Below are positions 49,227 to 60,135 of a DNA stretch of 64,000 nt, in pieces. The number at the start of each line of letters is the position of its first letter. Positions within the stretch are counted from its first letter, which is position 1. Location: assembly GCA_963931925.1 (NCBI GenBank), contig OZ007570.1:43546187-43610186 (forward strand). Reading direction: 5' to 3'. The translations under genes were made by a program, and so were the position numbers. The notes under the pieces were generated by a model. It worked only from the letters and a program-made list of their open reading frames with translations, was not told the DNA's origin and did not search any database. The stretch comes from Onchidella celtica. Lineage: Eukaryota; Mollusca; Gastropoda; Systellommatophora; Onchidiidae.

Positions 49227-49856
49227 GAGATAGCTGGGTGCGGTGTTATTTAAACATTTGTAGCAAAAAACAACAATTTTGTATGTAATTCTTTGTGTTT
49301 TAGGAAGCCAGTGCAGTTCTTTTAACAAAGGCGTAACGTGGTCAGCTTGTTTTTTCTTGGTAATCAATTTGGTTGCGTTGTTTTGAACGACTTGAATTTT
49401 AGACAGTTCATCTGATGTTATTCCAGCAAGAATAGAATTGCAATAATCTATTCGAGATAAAATGAGTGAAGTAACTCAAGTTTTGGTAATAGCTTCTGTG
49501 AGGAAATTTCGAACCCTGCTGATGTTTCTTAGTTGGAAACGTGCATTTCTGCAAATATTATTTACTTGAGATGTGAAAGACATATCAGAGTAAAAAAGAA
49601 CGCCACGATTTTTTATGCACGAAGATGATTGTATGATATGTCCGTCGACGTTCAACTGGATGTTTGGTAGATCACTTATTTTAGCAACATAAGGGTTCGT
49701 ACACAACATGGCTTCAGTTTTATCTTCATTAAGTTTTAATCTATTGCTGTTCATCCATTCTTTTACTTTGATGATACAATTGTTGGTACAAGAAATTAGA
49801 TCTGAAAGATGATCTACGTGAGAACTTTTATAAATTTGACAATCGTCTGCCTATAG

Positions 49857-49940
49857 GTTTTTAGATGGGATTCTAAAGATTGTTTTGTCACTTGATGATC
49901 TTAGTGAACGAGATGGTGTGTAGACTTGTAAAGAATTTTT
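49857..49940 (-). repeat. 84-bp segment duplicated inside the LINE (insert copy)
   Basis: Identical at all 84 positions to 49143-49226, which is the natural place of this sequence (peptide KNSLQVYTPSRSLRSSSDKT). Here it sits between the QGSVLGP part and the ADD motif of the RT. At its left border the source has TTTTATA between CCTATAG and GTTTTTAG, which the insert lacks. Confidence 0.95.
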
Positions 49941-50178
49941 TACAAAGTAAAATAGCTTCATATCAAAGCTTGTCAAAATATCAATGAGAGGCTGAGTGTA
50001 CATGACAAACAAAATGGGACCTAGGACAGAGCCTTGAGGTACATCCCAATCTATAAGAAATGTCACAAATCATACTGTCCACCAATAGTGGGAGCCTTGC
50101 CCGTTCTTGCATTTGTACAGGATATCATAAAAATCACAGAAAATTTAGTGGGTCGCAGCTGATTCAAAATATGGCAAA

Positions 50179-50424
50179 GAAGTTGAAGGAGGAAAGCCTC
50201 GCGTAAGCAATAATACCAAAACGATACCATAAAACCCAAAGGAAATGGAAAGACAAATCAAGCTTGTTTAATTTCTCCATCAGTTCAATTTTCCAACCTT
50301 TTTTTTTTTTTTTTTACCCGATGAAGCTTTAAACACCGAAAGCTTAACTTGTCTTCCTTAACCTTTTACTGCATCGGTTTGGTATTATTTCTTACGCCCG
50401 GCTTTGCTACCTACAACTTTTTCG
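50179..50424. mobile_element. Foldback repeat with GATGAAGC...CCGAAAG hallmark
   Basis: The left arm (50179-50265) contains GGAAAGCCTCGCGTAAGCAA and AATACCAAAACGATACC; the right arm (50340-50422) read in reverse contains GCAAAGCCGGGCGTAAGAAA and AATACCAAACCGATGC. The arms face each other over a T18 run. Single-arm relatives lie at 5745-5910 and 56691-56830. Confidence 0.65.
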
Positions 50425-51104
50425 TTTTATCATATGTTGAATTTGCATTTGGACATACATGTTTAGAGCTAATTCCGAGCTGAACGCTGAGACAGAAGGG
50501 AATGGATAAAGGATCAGAGGCGCAAAGTGGATGATTGATAACAGGCGGCAGAGAAGAGGGAGGCGTGGCAGAAGTCAGCATGATTTGTTTCTGGTGTCTG
50601 GCATGCGGGTCCTAATGTCCAGCCTACACGCACTGGCCAGGTTAAGAAGCTCCAGTTTGCAAAAACTGAATCAGCCAAGTTTATAATTCAGGAGTGTAGA
50701 ATATCTGATTCTGTCTGAATATCTGAGCTTCGCTCTTTGCTTGAATATGAAAATGCTAAGAATCCATTTCGCTTACACTTCCCTGGAGACTTGAAATGCC
50801 CGAGGAAGTACAATCACAATATACAAGACTGCCTCACAGGTCCACAATGTAATCGTGCAAAAAAAAAGAACTCCAAAACACTTCATACTAGGGGCCACAG
50901 GATCAAGCCATCGCTGGTGAAAACAACGACCTGTATGTACTATTGTGGGTTCAAAACTATACATGGCTTCTGCACCAGCAGAAACCTGCCCGTAAGACGT
51001 ACGGAAAACACATGAAAACTAAGGACCTATGAAGGCTTCCTATGAGTGTTAATATATATGATGCAGGTACGGCAGTAAAAGTCATTGTTTGTTATTATTT
51101 ATCT

Positions 51105-52532
51105 CAGTGGTTCTCAACTTTTTTCAGGCAATGGCTCCCTTGGGTCCCAAATTTTCTGACCTCGCCCACCCCCCCCCCCTTACCCCGATCCCAACATGCA
51201 CGGGTTAGACATAAATTACGTTAAGGTTTCCGAAGATTTTTTAATAGCTCTTGATTTACTGATTATTGAGATATGAACAAAAATAGAAAATATCCTTCAT
51301 CAAATGCATCAACAATTGGTTGTTCCAGTTCATAAAACCTATGCACATGAATGTACTGTTAACATGTCGGCGACTTTCCCGCGGTTGGTGTGCTGTGGTC
51401 GGCTATGTAATGTCGGTGTTTGTGGGAAGCAAACGCAGATCACCCTCCCACACAATATCTGCTGTTCCTGTGTTTGAGATATATTTATGCTGGTCTCGAT
51501 CCTTTTCCTACAAATCAGAAACATGGGGGAAAAGGCCACTAGATGGAGAAGGAACGCCTTTCCAGAGGGAAGAATAGATGTTCTGCTGTTTTATCCTGAA
51601 AGCTTGGTACTATGGTAGCCCTCTTGTTGGAAAATGTCTTGACCCTCGATGCAATGCTGGAAATCGAGTAATTCCTCTTGCAAACGCCTGGCCGTCACGT
51701 CGCATGGTAACCACTAGGGTTAACAATCCACCCAGGGGCATCTAGACCTTGGAGGTCCTAAAATCGCCTGCGCATGACTTTGCCAAGTTGAGGAAAGTGA
51801 AGAATTTGTCCCCGTTTTCCATAAATCCAGCTCGACAGAGAAATTCGACAGGATATAATTACTTTGCCTTAACTAGATTGTTCTGTTCAGGTTCACTTCA
51901 TTAAACTCGGCAAGAATTTTAATGTGCAGGCAGCTTCTGTATCCTCTCTCCGGCTGGCATGCTGAATGTTACTGCTAAAAAAAAAAAAAAAAACACTCCC
52001 GCACTGATTCAAACAGCGCCAGAAAAAGTTGAAGTCAGTTACTTATTGTCAAGCAACGGATCTAGAGAAGAAGTCGCTCAAACCTTTCAGCTTTCAAGAT
52101 ATGGATGGCGAGAAGGCCAGAAACCTATTTTTATGAAAAGTCCATGAAGCTCTGGTGACATCCCATTATTGATGGCTGCTCCACCTGTTACAACTGAAAT
52201 TATATTGGTCATCATATGGCTTTCTCCTCTAAAGTAATCCTTCACCTACTATCTTTAGATCTACTAGCATTTTTTTGAAGGTCAAGGAAATTGAACAGCG
52301 TGAACTTGACATGATTTTTTTTCTAACAATGAGCATAAATAATAAAATAGGGTTCTACACTTAACTATGGCCAAGACATTGTGCAAAAATGCAATCTCTA
52401 GTTTGGAAAATTAATTCGCCCCCCTATCACCCCCTTCGTCGTTCTCGCCCCTTTTGTCCTCCCTCTCCCACCCCCCACCCCCGACTCAAAATCGCCCCTA
52501 GGGCGGAGATATGGCCCCGTTGAGAACCACTG
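51105..52532. mobile_element. Non-autonomous hAT transposon (1428 bp) beside the candidate first exon
   Basis: The left end is CAGTGGTTCTCAAC; the right end in reverse is CAGTGGTTCTCAAC, an exact 14-bp terminal inverted repeat of the hAT type. The flanking 8-bp direct repeats are ATTTATCT (51097-51104) and GTTTATCT (52533-52540), 7 of 8 identical. Subterminal DNA is C-rich. Internal frames are short with no recognisable transposase. It was inserted 120 nt downstream of the first-exon donor. Confidence 0.87.
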
Positions 52533-52659
52533 GTTTATCTGTTTAGGAGAGACAGGTCGGGTAAATCGAACATTGTCACAGATCACGAATAATATCTGAT
52601 ACTAACAAGGGCTGACAACAAGGACAACAACTAGAGTTAGGTCCCCTGTGACCAATTAC

Positions 52660-52794
52660 CTGAATGTACGCTCTCTGATGAGCTGCTGCAATCGCCGCAC
52701 GTGCATTGAACTGACGGAAGTTGTTTGGCACCGATGATGACCCACGTGCTCGATGATCCTCGCCAAAGTACCCATCTGCCATAGCACAAATCAT
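52660..52794 (-). CDS. Candidate first coding exon of a short (Dp116-like) dystrophin isoform
   Basis: Reading the minus strand, an in-frame TAG lies 15 nt before ATG ATT TGT GCT ATG GCA, so the reading frame cannot continue from an upstream exon and this looks like a true first coding exon. The second ATG (52782) has the better context (G at -3 and G at +4) and may be the real start, giving 41 rather than 45 residues. The peptide runs MADGYFGEDH... to ...HQRAYIQ, is rich in Ala, Arg and Ser, and has no domain I recognise. It ends at a clean donor, CAG|GTAATT, in phase 0. The next recognised minus-strand exon (29473-29642) starts in phase 0 with GAC CTT CAG, and is the equivalent of human exon 56, to which the Dp116 first exon is spliced. 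Seen: start, stop, donor and phase. Inferred: that it joins across a 23-kb intron. It could instead belong to another gene on the same strand. The donor lies 120 nt from a hAT insertion. Confidence 0.62.
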
Positions 52795-52990
52795 GAAAGC
52801 GGTCCACTATCCACGCAAGTCCTCTGCCTTTCTCCACTGGAAGACTTCCAAGATTTCTACAAATTTATGTCTTTTTCTAAGGTCGGATCATCTTCATTGT
52901 CTGTCTTTCAAGCAGACATTACCTCCACTCTGACCAGTTTTCCACTGGAATTGGAATAATCGATGCACTGCTCAACAAACCCACTGTACG
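52795..52990 (-). promoter_or_regulatory. Putative 5' UTR and promoter of the short dystrophin isoform
   Basis: This is the DNA immediately upstream (higher coordinates) of the candidate first exon. On the minus strand a TATA-like CATAAAT occurs at about 52863-52869, roughly 70 nt before the first ATG, which would leave a 5' leader of about 40 nt. The block has two near copies of CCAGTGGA and a palindromic GAAGTCTTCC, but no GC box. A weak alternative reading is that CCTTAG near 52876 is a splice acceptor and a non-coding exon lies further upstream; its pyrimidine tract is poor. Confidence 0.22.
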
Positions 52991-53599
52991 GCGCGAGGAT
53001 GAGCTAACTTTAATCTCACTGCAGATCCTCATCGTTCTTAATTGAAACTAATTCTGCCAAAAGAAAAACAAAAGAGTTCCTGACCACAGACCGATGCTTG
53101 GCATCATTTAGATGAACTGTTTGTTTTCCTTTTGCGGTCCGTATTTTCACATATCACACAACCATGATGCTACGCTTACAACACAGATTCACGAAATCAA
53201 GGCACACGGATCTTCTTCCCAAGTTGTACTCACACATTTAAATCGTGAAACCTTACTAAGGATTTGCATCAACTGTTGGTTTTCAGGTTGAATCTTCCTA
53301 ATATCCTAAAGGTCGGTCTGGGATTAATCTCTTTTCATTTCTCTGACAGCATTCAAGAAAGTATCAGTTTGTCTCTTTTCATGAACTGTTTTAACACCTG
53401 GTTTTCACAGATTATGCACACATAAATATTTCAAAGTTCTTAACTAAATTTGTAACTGCGGTTTGACTAACTAGAGGTTGTGCATACATCATTAAGAAAC
53501 CCCTAGATCTCATGGATCAAATTTCAGAACTCGTTTATAAACTGCATTGGTTACATATGCATTACAGAAATAGGGACAGAGAGAGCGGGCGGGGGGAGG

Positions 53600-53640
53600 G
53601 AATGAGAGAAAGAAAGAGAGAGAGAGAGAGAGAGATGAGG
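53600..53640 (+). repeat. (GA)n microsatellite
   Basis: AGAAAGAAAGAGAGAG-type repeat. Confidence 0.9.
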
Positions 53641-54071
53641 AGGAAAATGTCCATCATGTGTAAGTGCGTGGGATAAAAGTACACAAAGAGTGGCCAAGTT
53701 CGTTGTGTCCACTCCACGTCCCTCCCCAGTCCACTCTACCTTTCTTATGCATGCCTGAAACCCAGACCATCTGGAGAGCAAATCAGTCCCGTGTTGCCAG
53801 ATTTTGCGATCAATGACGTTGACGTATCGATGGTTTCCAAGAGCTAGACACCGGATATAGTAAAATTGTTTCTAAATTGAGATGTGCAAGATGTAAAGAG
53901 TGTTTACAATCACTGCCTTTATACCCAGCAGTCTGCCCCGAAGGACAACACGTCCGACGGGCGCTCAAAGCTCTGCTGATGCCAAAATAAAAGTTTAAGA
54001 AAGGAGCAGGCATTAGTTCTTGCTGAAATACGTGAAGAGACGCACAGGCGCCCACCCTCGCCCACGCACAC

Positions 54072-54146
<75 letters not shown>
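54072..54146 (+). repeat. (GA)37 microsatellite, uninterrupted
   Basis: A perfect GA dinucleotide array of about 75 bp, the longest perfect one in the window. Confidence 0.98.
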
Positions 54147-54148
<2 letters not shown>

Positions 54149-54409
54149 GTGAAATTAATTATAGATATACATGTGCTGTACTTTTATAAATGCTAACGCC
54201 AAGGAACGGACACGGTATTCGAGACGGCCGCGTCTGAATCACTAACAATAACAAAAAGGACAGACAAGCATATATATTCAAACATGGATATTATTAATAA
54301 TACAACCATGAAAACTAAGAGACTTTGTTAGGTCTTCACGTCCCTTTCAGCATAATGAATCAATATCGGAGACGAGACTTCAGCCTCTGTATCAGGCCGC
54401 CGACGACTT

Positions 54410-54530
54410 ACTACCTTAAAAACACCAATCCAAAATTAGTTTGGATTCGCCACGCACAGGATTCAAACCTCGGAACTCTCACACCCACGCCAAACATTCT
54501 ATCCATGGTCACTACACATGTACAGACAGG
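54410..54530 (-). mobile_element. Possible tRNA-derived SINE fragment
   Basis: On the minus strand GAGGTTTGAATCCTG resembles a B box, preceded at about the expected distance by a weak A-box-like TAGTGACCATGG. There is no proper acceptor stem. Confidence 0.25.
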
Positions 54531-55260
54531 GGTTTGATAAGAGTAAATAGATCGATATAGCAGCAGGCAAAAAAAAAAAAAAGTTTTCTTTCAGGCAAGT
54601 GTCAAAAGGAAAGAACAGGAGCGTCAAAGGAGAAATCACATATACAACGAAGGAAAGAATGAATTACCCAAGAGGGTGGTAGATTAAAAACAGAACGATA
54701 ACATAATTAACTTCCCTAATCCGCGTGCAAAGAAAGCCACACGCAGGAATGTTTACAATTGCCTCCCTGGCCTTCTGTCGGTCACCCAGATTTAGCAGCG
54801 TGGCAGTTCATCACGCACGTGAAGAATTAAATCTGAAAATTTCTCCTCCTTGGAACGAAGCGCCTGTCCTTTTCCTTATTTCCCTGCCCCTCTGGGCAAT
54901 CTCATGGTTTTTTCAGAGCTAACAATTTTCACAGAAGAAAATTCATGTGGCAATCTCGCCTCCAGCGAGTTGACTGCTCCACATAACGTGACACTGTTTG
55001 GTCTGTGCTGGAGAAGTAATCGCTATCAGTATTACAAGTCACCAAATTAAAACGGTAAAAAACAACAACAACAACAACAATAACACACCCAGTGTCATTT
55101 ACGTCATGCTAGAGAAAAGAATTTCCCTGCCTTAAAATTCCCAAGCCCTCCGAAGACACATTTTTTGGTTGGGAGCGCACTGAGTCACGTCTGTCTCGCA
55201 TCTGTTTTGACTCGGTGTACGAGCTCTCTCTTTCCGCCATGCCAGCTGACACAAGACCGT

Positions 55261-55465
55261 TTCACTGACTTCTTTCGCTACAGGTTGTAAACCCATGAAC
55301 TGAGAAAACCACGAGTTTCACTGATTTCTTTCGTCATTGATTTATTCATCGATTCCTTTTACCACAAACCAGAGAGGATTGCTCTGCCACAGATTGTAAA
55401 CCTGTGAACTAAGAAAAAACCACCAGTTTCTCTGATTTCTTTCGCCATATGTTGTAAACTCATAC
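55261..55465 (+). repeat. Diverged tandem repeat, three partial units
   Basis: Each unit combines TTTC(A/T)CTGA(C/T)TTCTTTCG with GTTGTAAAC or ATTGTAAAC and GTGAACT or ATGAACT then AGAAAA. The middle unit carries an insertion of about 45 bp. Confidence 0.7.
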
Positions 55466-56690
55466 AATTATTCTAGATCACCGACGAGAACAGCTAAATC
55501 AATACTCCAGGGGGATAACCAACCCACACTGGATGAAGTGCCGGCGGCGACAAACTACAATTAATTACGGCCAATCAATAACTTACTTTCACTGATAAAG
55601 GGTCTCAATGAAAAGTTACAAGAGGAACGCATTCAAGTTATGCCCGTTTATTGAAAGACAATCGATCGTTTGGGCAAATAATGCACACTTCATACGACGG
55701 GCTGACAGAAATGGAGAGTAGGACTCACTTATATTCGTGTCTGGCAACCAGGCACACCTCCTCTCCCCCCCCCCCCTTCTTTTCACGCTTTGATTGCGGG
55801 ATAATTTAGTGCTGCATTCAATATTGGCATTTGAACTACTGGTTAGTGGTTGGAAGATCGCGGGTGGAAGTGAAGGATGAAGGAAACTTCACGCCATGCG
55901 AACACTTCAGGTAAACCACAATAAAACAACGGCACTGTACCGTACAGAATTTTTATACTACTAAAATTACTGTTTGCTCATAACACTGCAACACATGACA
56001 GCATAGTGCAAATTCTGGTTTTACTACAATTTACTTTATTTTGTTATTTCAATAAAAAAAATTATGAGATATTTTCTTAGTTCACTCTATATTACTGTAT
56101 TACATTTTATTTTATTTAATTTTATCTCATTGCTTTTTGGTCCATCTCTTCAATGGAATCAACACATGGTTAAAATTCAACCTTTACGTGATAGAAGATG
56201 TGGAGATTGGGACCGTTTTTTTTTTTATTGTACGGCAAAGGAAGTTCAACTGTCCAATTAGGACAGGCAAACTATTGATTTCTTTGAGTACAGCAAAATG
56301 ACTCCGGTTCTCGCATGCCACACCGGCTTTAGGTGTGTGAGTCGCTCAGGGTTATTTCCAGGCCTAGAGTGTGGATAGACGGATGGACAACACAAATCTT
56401 GCTGACACAGCTGTTGAAGACGATATAAGGGTGAACAAAACATGCAATATCTGTACATGTATGACCATAATTAAGAAGAACAGACACAGCACAGTTACAA
56501 AATTATGTTAAAAAAAAACTATTTCATGGATCCGCCCAAAGGTGAAGACCAAATAGAGAACACTGCTGTAAACAAACAGTTTGAATTTTACATGTATTTC
56601 TCGACCACAAAGCCCATTATTAGCGGTACCATCTTAAACGAAGGATCTAAAGGTAGAACAACATGCGGACATATCAAAATTTGGCAGAAA

Positions 56691-56830
56691 GAAAAAGTTG
56701 TATGTAGCAAAGCCTCGCGTAAGAAACAATACCCAAACGATACAATGAAACGCAAACTAAAAGAGAAGATAGAAAATGGCCGATATTTCGGCAACAGCCT
56801 TTTTCAAGGGGAAAAAAAGCCCGCGCCTAT
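56691..56830 (+). repeat. Dispersed repeat, same family as 50179-50424
   Basis: Contains GTAGCAAAGCCTCGCGTAAG, then AAACAATACCCAAACGATAC, and later GGCCGATATTTCGGCAACAG. It overlaps an open frame of 148 codons (56505-56951), which is therefore probably not a gene. Confidence 0.6.
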
Positions 56831-59428
56831 AGCCTTGCTGCGACCCCACAGTTTTTCTGTGGTTTTTACAGTTCGTCAACATGAGGACATGCAGCAGTAC
56901 TTTAATAATGGTGCCATGCGTCTCTGCTCTGGATTTTTAACAATATTTTAAAATGGTTTCATGAATCACATTATGACATCTTGTTCTATCCCACGAGATT
57001 TCGCACGGAATTCCACACAATCACCTGCTGATAAAACAAAAAAAATCATTACAGCCTTCACAAGAACTCAATATATTTTTTTGTTGCTTAATTTTATTTA
57101 TTTATCTATTTTTTGCAGCGCATAACTCGATGAAATTTCTCTGTATAAAATATCTGACTACGCCGTTTTCCACAACACAACTCATTTCACAGGCGACTGA
57201 TAAACAAGAATGTGCCATGAAGTTTATCTACGCATGAATTTAATCACCCGCTTTTTCTTTTTACCCCGAGCATTCAGTAAGGATTTATTACCTTCCATTC
57301 TCATAGGAATCACTGAAATAACAAACTTTCAACAGATTGGAGAACGATGAAGTACTTATCAATGTAAAGATCTTAATTACCAGGCGATTCGCGCTTTTGG
57401 GAATCCTGAATGGATGCCAGTTTGAGTTCATGATAGATTTATCATAATCACCGTTCCATTTTGCCACACCGGATAATTGATATGCTAATAAATTCCTTGT
57501 ACAGAATGTTCGAGTCCGCGCCAAGCTGTGATAACATGATTTCTCCTCAAGCTGAGCACTGATTGTTCCACACAGCTTTAAGCAATGGTCGCTCATTCGG
57601 GCGCGCATTGCGTTTGTGTTGCTCCGGCTGATTGGCAGGTCTGACCCTTTTACTTCCTCATTCAAAACCTTTCATTCTGTCATAAAATACGAGCAAGAGA
57701 GCCTAGAGACATTGGATCTCTTATACACTCCAAATTTATTGTCAGTGGCCTAGCTAAGAACAGCAGGAGCCATATTCATCAAACCTGGGAGTCTCAGCCA
57801 TTTAAGACAAATTAATAGCCCTTGAAGCCTGAGCCCAGTTGTTCGAACATTTTCACCGAATTATTGTCCACCTCTTTGCACAGGTCCCGTTGCCCTTGTA
57901 AAATACTACGAAGCCGCCAAGTTTTGGCAGCCTGCATTACACGAGGGAACGTTACTGCGCTGCACAAAATATTATAGAAAGCGTTTGACGGAGTATTTAC
58001 GACTAGGAGAGGATTATGTAATTGGAGGTTAATCCCACTGGTAAGTCAAATCATTTTGTAAATGCTTGCAGGGAAAAGAGTTACATTAGCACTGCTGGAA
58101 AGACTATAAATCTACCATTACTGGGGCTATCAAGCTATGTAAATTATTATTTTGTATAAACTCCGGACCACATGTATTGTTTCTTTCTTCGCACCTTTAA
58201 TGACGTGAAACTAATTTCATACGTCCATTCTTTACACAGAAAAATGAGCGTATATTAACTCTTTTAACCAGAGCATCATCAAACAGAAACGCCCTAAAAT
58301 GTATTTTTCAACATAATGATAATATACCTGTAATCATCAATTTTATTAACGATCATTCTTACCGTTACATTACCGGATCTTTGAGTAGGCCTTTAATTTT
58401 GAACATCTACTTTCCCCGTAAATGCCACGTATTAAAAAACTTTCACCCATGTTTTCCTACACTCGATATGTATTATGATGTACAACTCACATATTCGCGA
58501 GTACTCAAGTACTACCTGTAACACCCAGATCGTAATGTCATTTCCCTCAAGAATCGTTGTTTAATATCACTCTTACAGCGCCTTGTTTGCCCAGTATCGA
58601 ACACCATGAATCACTGCTTAAAATTAGTCGGGGCCAGCAGTTCACCATGAAATGAGATGGGAGATGGGACCTAACTGGGAGTTCTCACTGCCAGGGCTAA
58701 CATTGATTTAAGGCTCGCATATTGTATCAATCTGTGAAAACTAGGAACTGAACGCACTCCTTTGTTCTCCTCGCTAAATTTCTCTCGGTATTAAACGAAA
58801 ATCGGGCCCAAACAATTATAGAACTATGACCTCAATAATTCTTTTTTTATTTTTGTTTTCAAATGACCTTAAAGCTATCTCCGCACAGTGAAATCTATAT
58901 TTGTATGCATAAAAACAAGAAATAAAAAAAAACAACAACCCAGCAAGACAACAAAAAGACCATTCAAAATTATAAACACGAGACATGCCTTGTGTAAATG
59001 CTCTTACAGCATCTACTATTACTATCACAATTGCTGTCAATAGTAAGCTAAGAAAACGTTCTTTCTCCACTAAATTATTTATCTCTAGGGTAGCCAGAGT
59101 GTTAGAGCTGCGCCAGCCAATCTTCACAGAGACATTCTGCAAACTAGCAAAAAGTTGTTGTGGAAGCTCAAATCTTCTGACAGTCCCTTTATCTTCCCAG
59201 CCCCCACTTTCAACTCGACCCATCTCACCAAAATTATGTATGACGTTTAATTCTAAACCACTTTAATGATAAGTGTATCACACAGAGCCAACTGCAGGCA
59301 TCAGATAAATTGGCATCGCTTTAAATGCCCGGGTGTATGCAGTTTTTATTCCTCTAGAGAAATTCTGTCAATTGTTTAAACACGCGGATGGGAAGTCTAG
59401 AACAAAACAGGAAAACCAAACCCTAGAT

Positions 59429-59452
59429 TTTCTCTCTCTCTCTCTCTCTCTC
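59429..59452 (+). repeat. (CT)n microsatellite
   Basis: About eleven CT units. Confidence 0.9.
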
Positions 59453-59801
59453 CAAGGCTACATAATGGTTCATGCATTTCTGTGTACATTTAGAGATCAA
59501 GCCGTAAAAGGTTTCAAGAAATGACTACCAGACACACCAAGAGAAAGAAGAAAGCAGGAAGGGGATGGGCAAGGGGGAAATGACACGTCACTTGGTCCAA
59601 GTTCACGTCCATTGTGAAATGGAAAGGCAGAATGGGCCCTGGAATTTGGCATCAATTTAAACATTTTGCAGACAATTCCCATGTGACGATGGTGCATTCT
59701 GCCCAAAAACAAGGACTATAATCTCTCTCGGAGCTATAAGGTCCACATCACATTATCGGAATCCGAAAAGTGTTCGATGTTCCAGACTTGTCTGTCTAGA
59801 G

Positions 59802-60135
59802 CAGTGATGGCCAAACTTTGCACACGAAAGGCCGATTTTAAAACTAACTCTCAGAGCTCAACATTCCTTCAATGATTACTAAAGAAAACACCCATAAGTT
59901 CATCACACATAACACTGTATTTTACATGTTTCATTAAAATCTCATATAGAATTGCTGCCACTGCTATGATTTAGATATTTTCAAATATCTCTTCGCTCAT
60001 GATATATTCTTGTGAGCAGACTGAAACAGTGAACTCATTACAATTAATTTAATTTATTGGCGATTCATGAAAGTGGGTAAGTGTTTTTTTTTTCTTTCAA
60101 ACTTTTGCTTCAGAGCCGTGGTTTGCCCACCCCTG
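59802..60135. mobile_element. hAT-type MITE (334 bp)
   Basis: The left end is CAGTGATGGCCAAACTTTG; the right end in reverse is CAGGGGTGGGCAAACCACGG. Flanking octamers GTCTAGAG and ATCTACGG still share TCTA and the last G, fitting a decayed 8-bp target duplication. Confidence 0.72.

Larger units (their letters stand above)
48775..50066 (-). mobile_element. 5'-truncated non-LTR retrotransposon (LINE) fragment
   Basis: The minus strand carries the end of a reverse-transcriptase ORF (50066 to 49011) followed by a 3' UTR that ends in GCGCTATAGAAATTCTTTTT and an ATT-rich tail near 48775, a common 3' end of invertebrate LINEs. Its 5' side is lost near 50066, just before the VPQGSVLGP motif. Clade cannot be fixed from this part; the C-terminal block is of the Jockey/CR1 kind. 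Confidence 0.85.
49011..50066 (-). pseudogene. LINE reverse-transcriptase remnant, interrupted
   Basis: Pieces in order on the minus strand: DVPQGSVLGPILFVMYTQPL (RT motif), then an inserted 84-bp copy of a downstream part of the same ORF, then ADDCQIYKSS (the catalytic ADD motif, at about 49845), SNRLKLNEDKTEAML, a stop/frame break near 49475, and the C-terminal block HVTPLLKELHWLPKTQRITY to FKKSVKHHLFL. The residue order is that of non-LTR RT. The inserted segment and stops make it inactive. Confidence 0.88.

Noticed and set aside
56505-56951. 148-codon plus-strand frame
   Set aside because: It runs through a dispersed repeat that is non-coding in its other copies.
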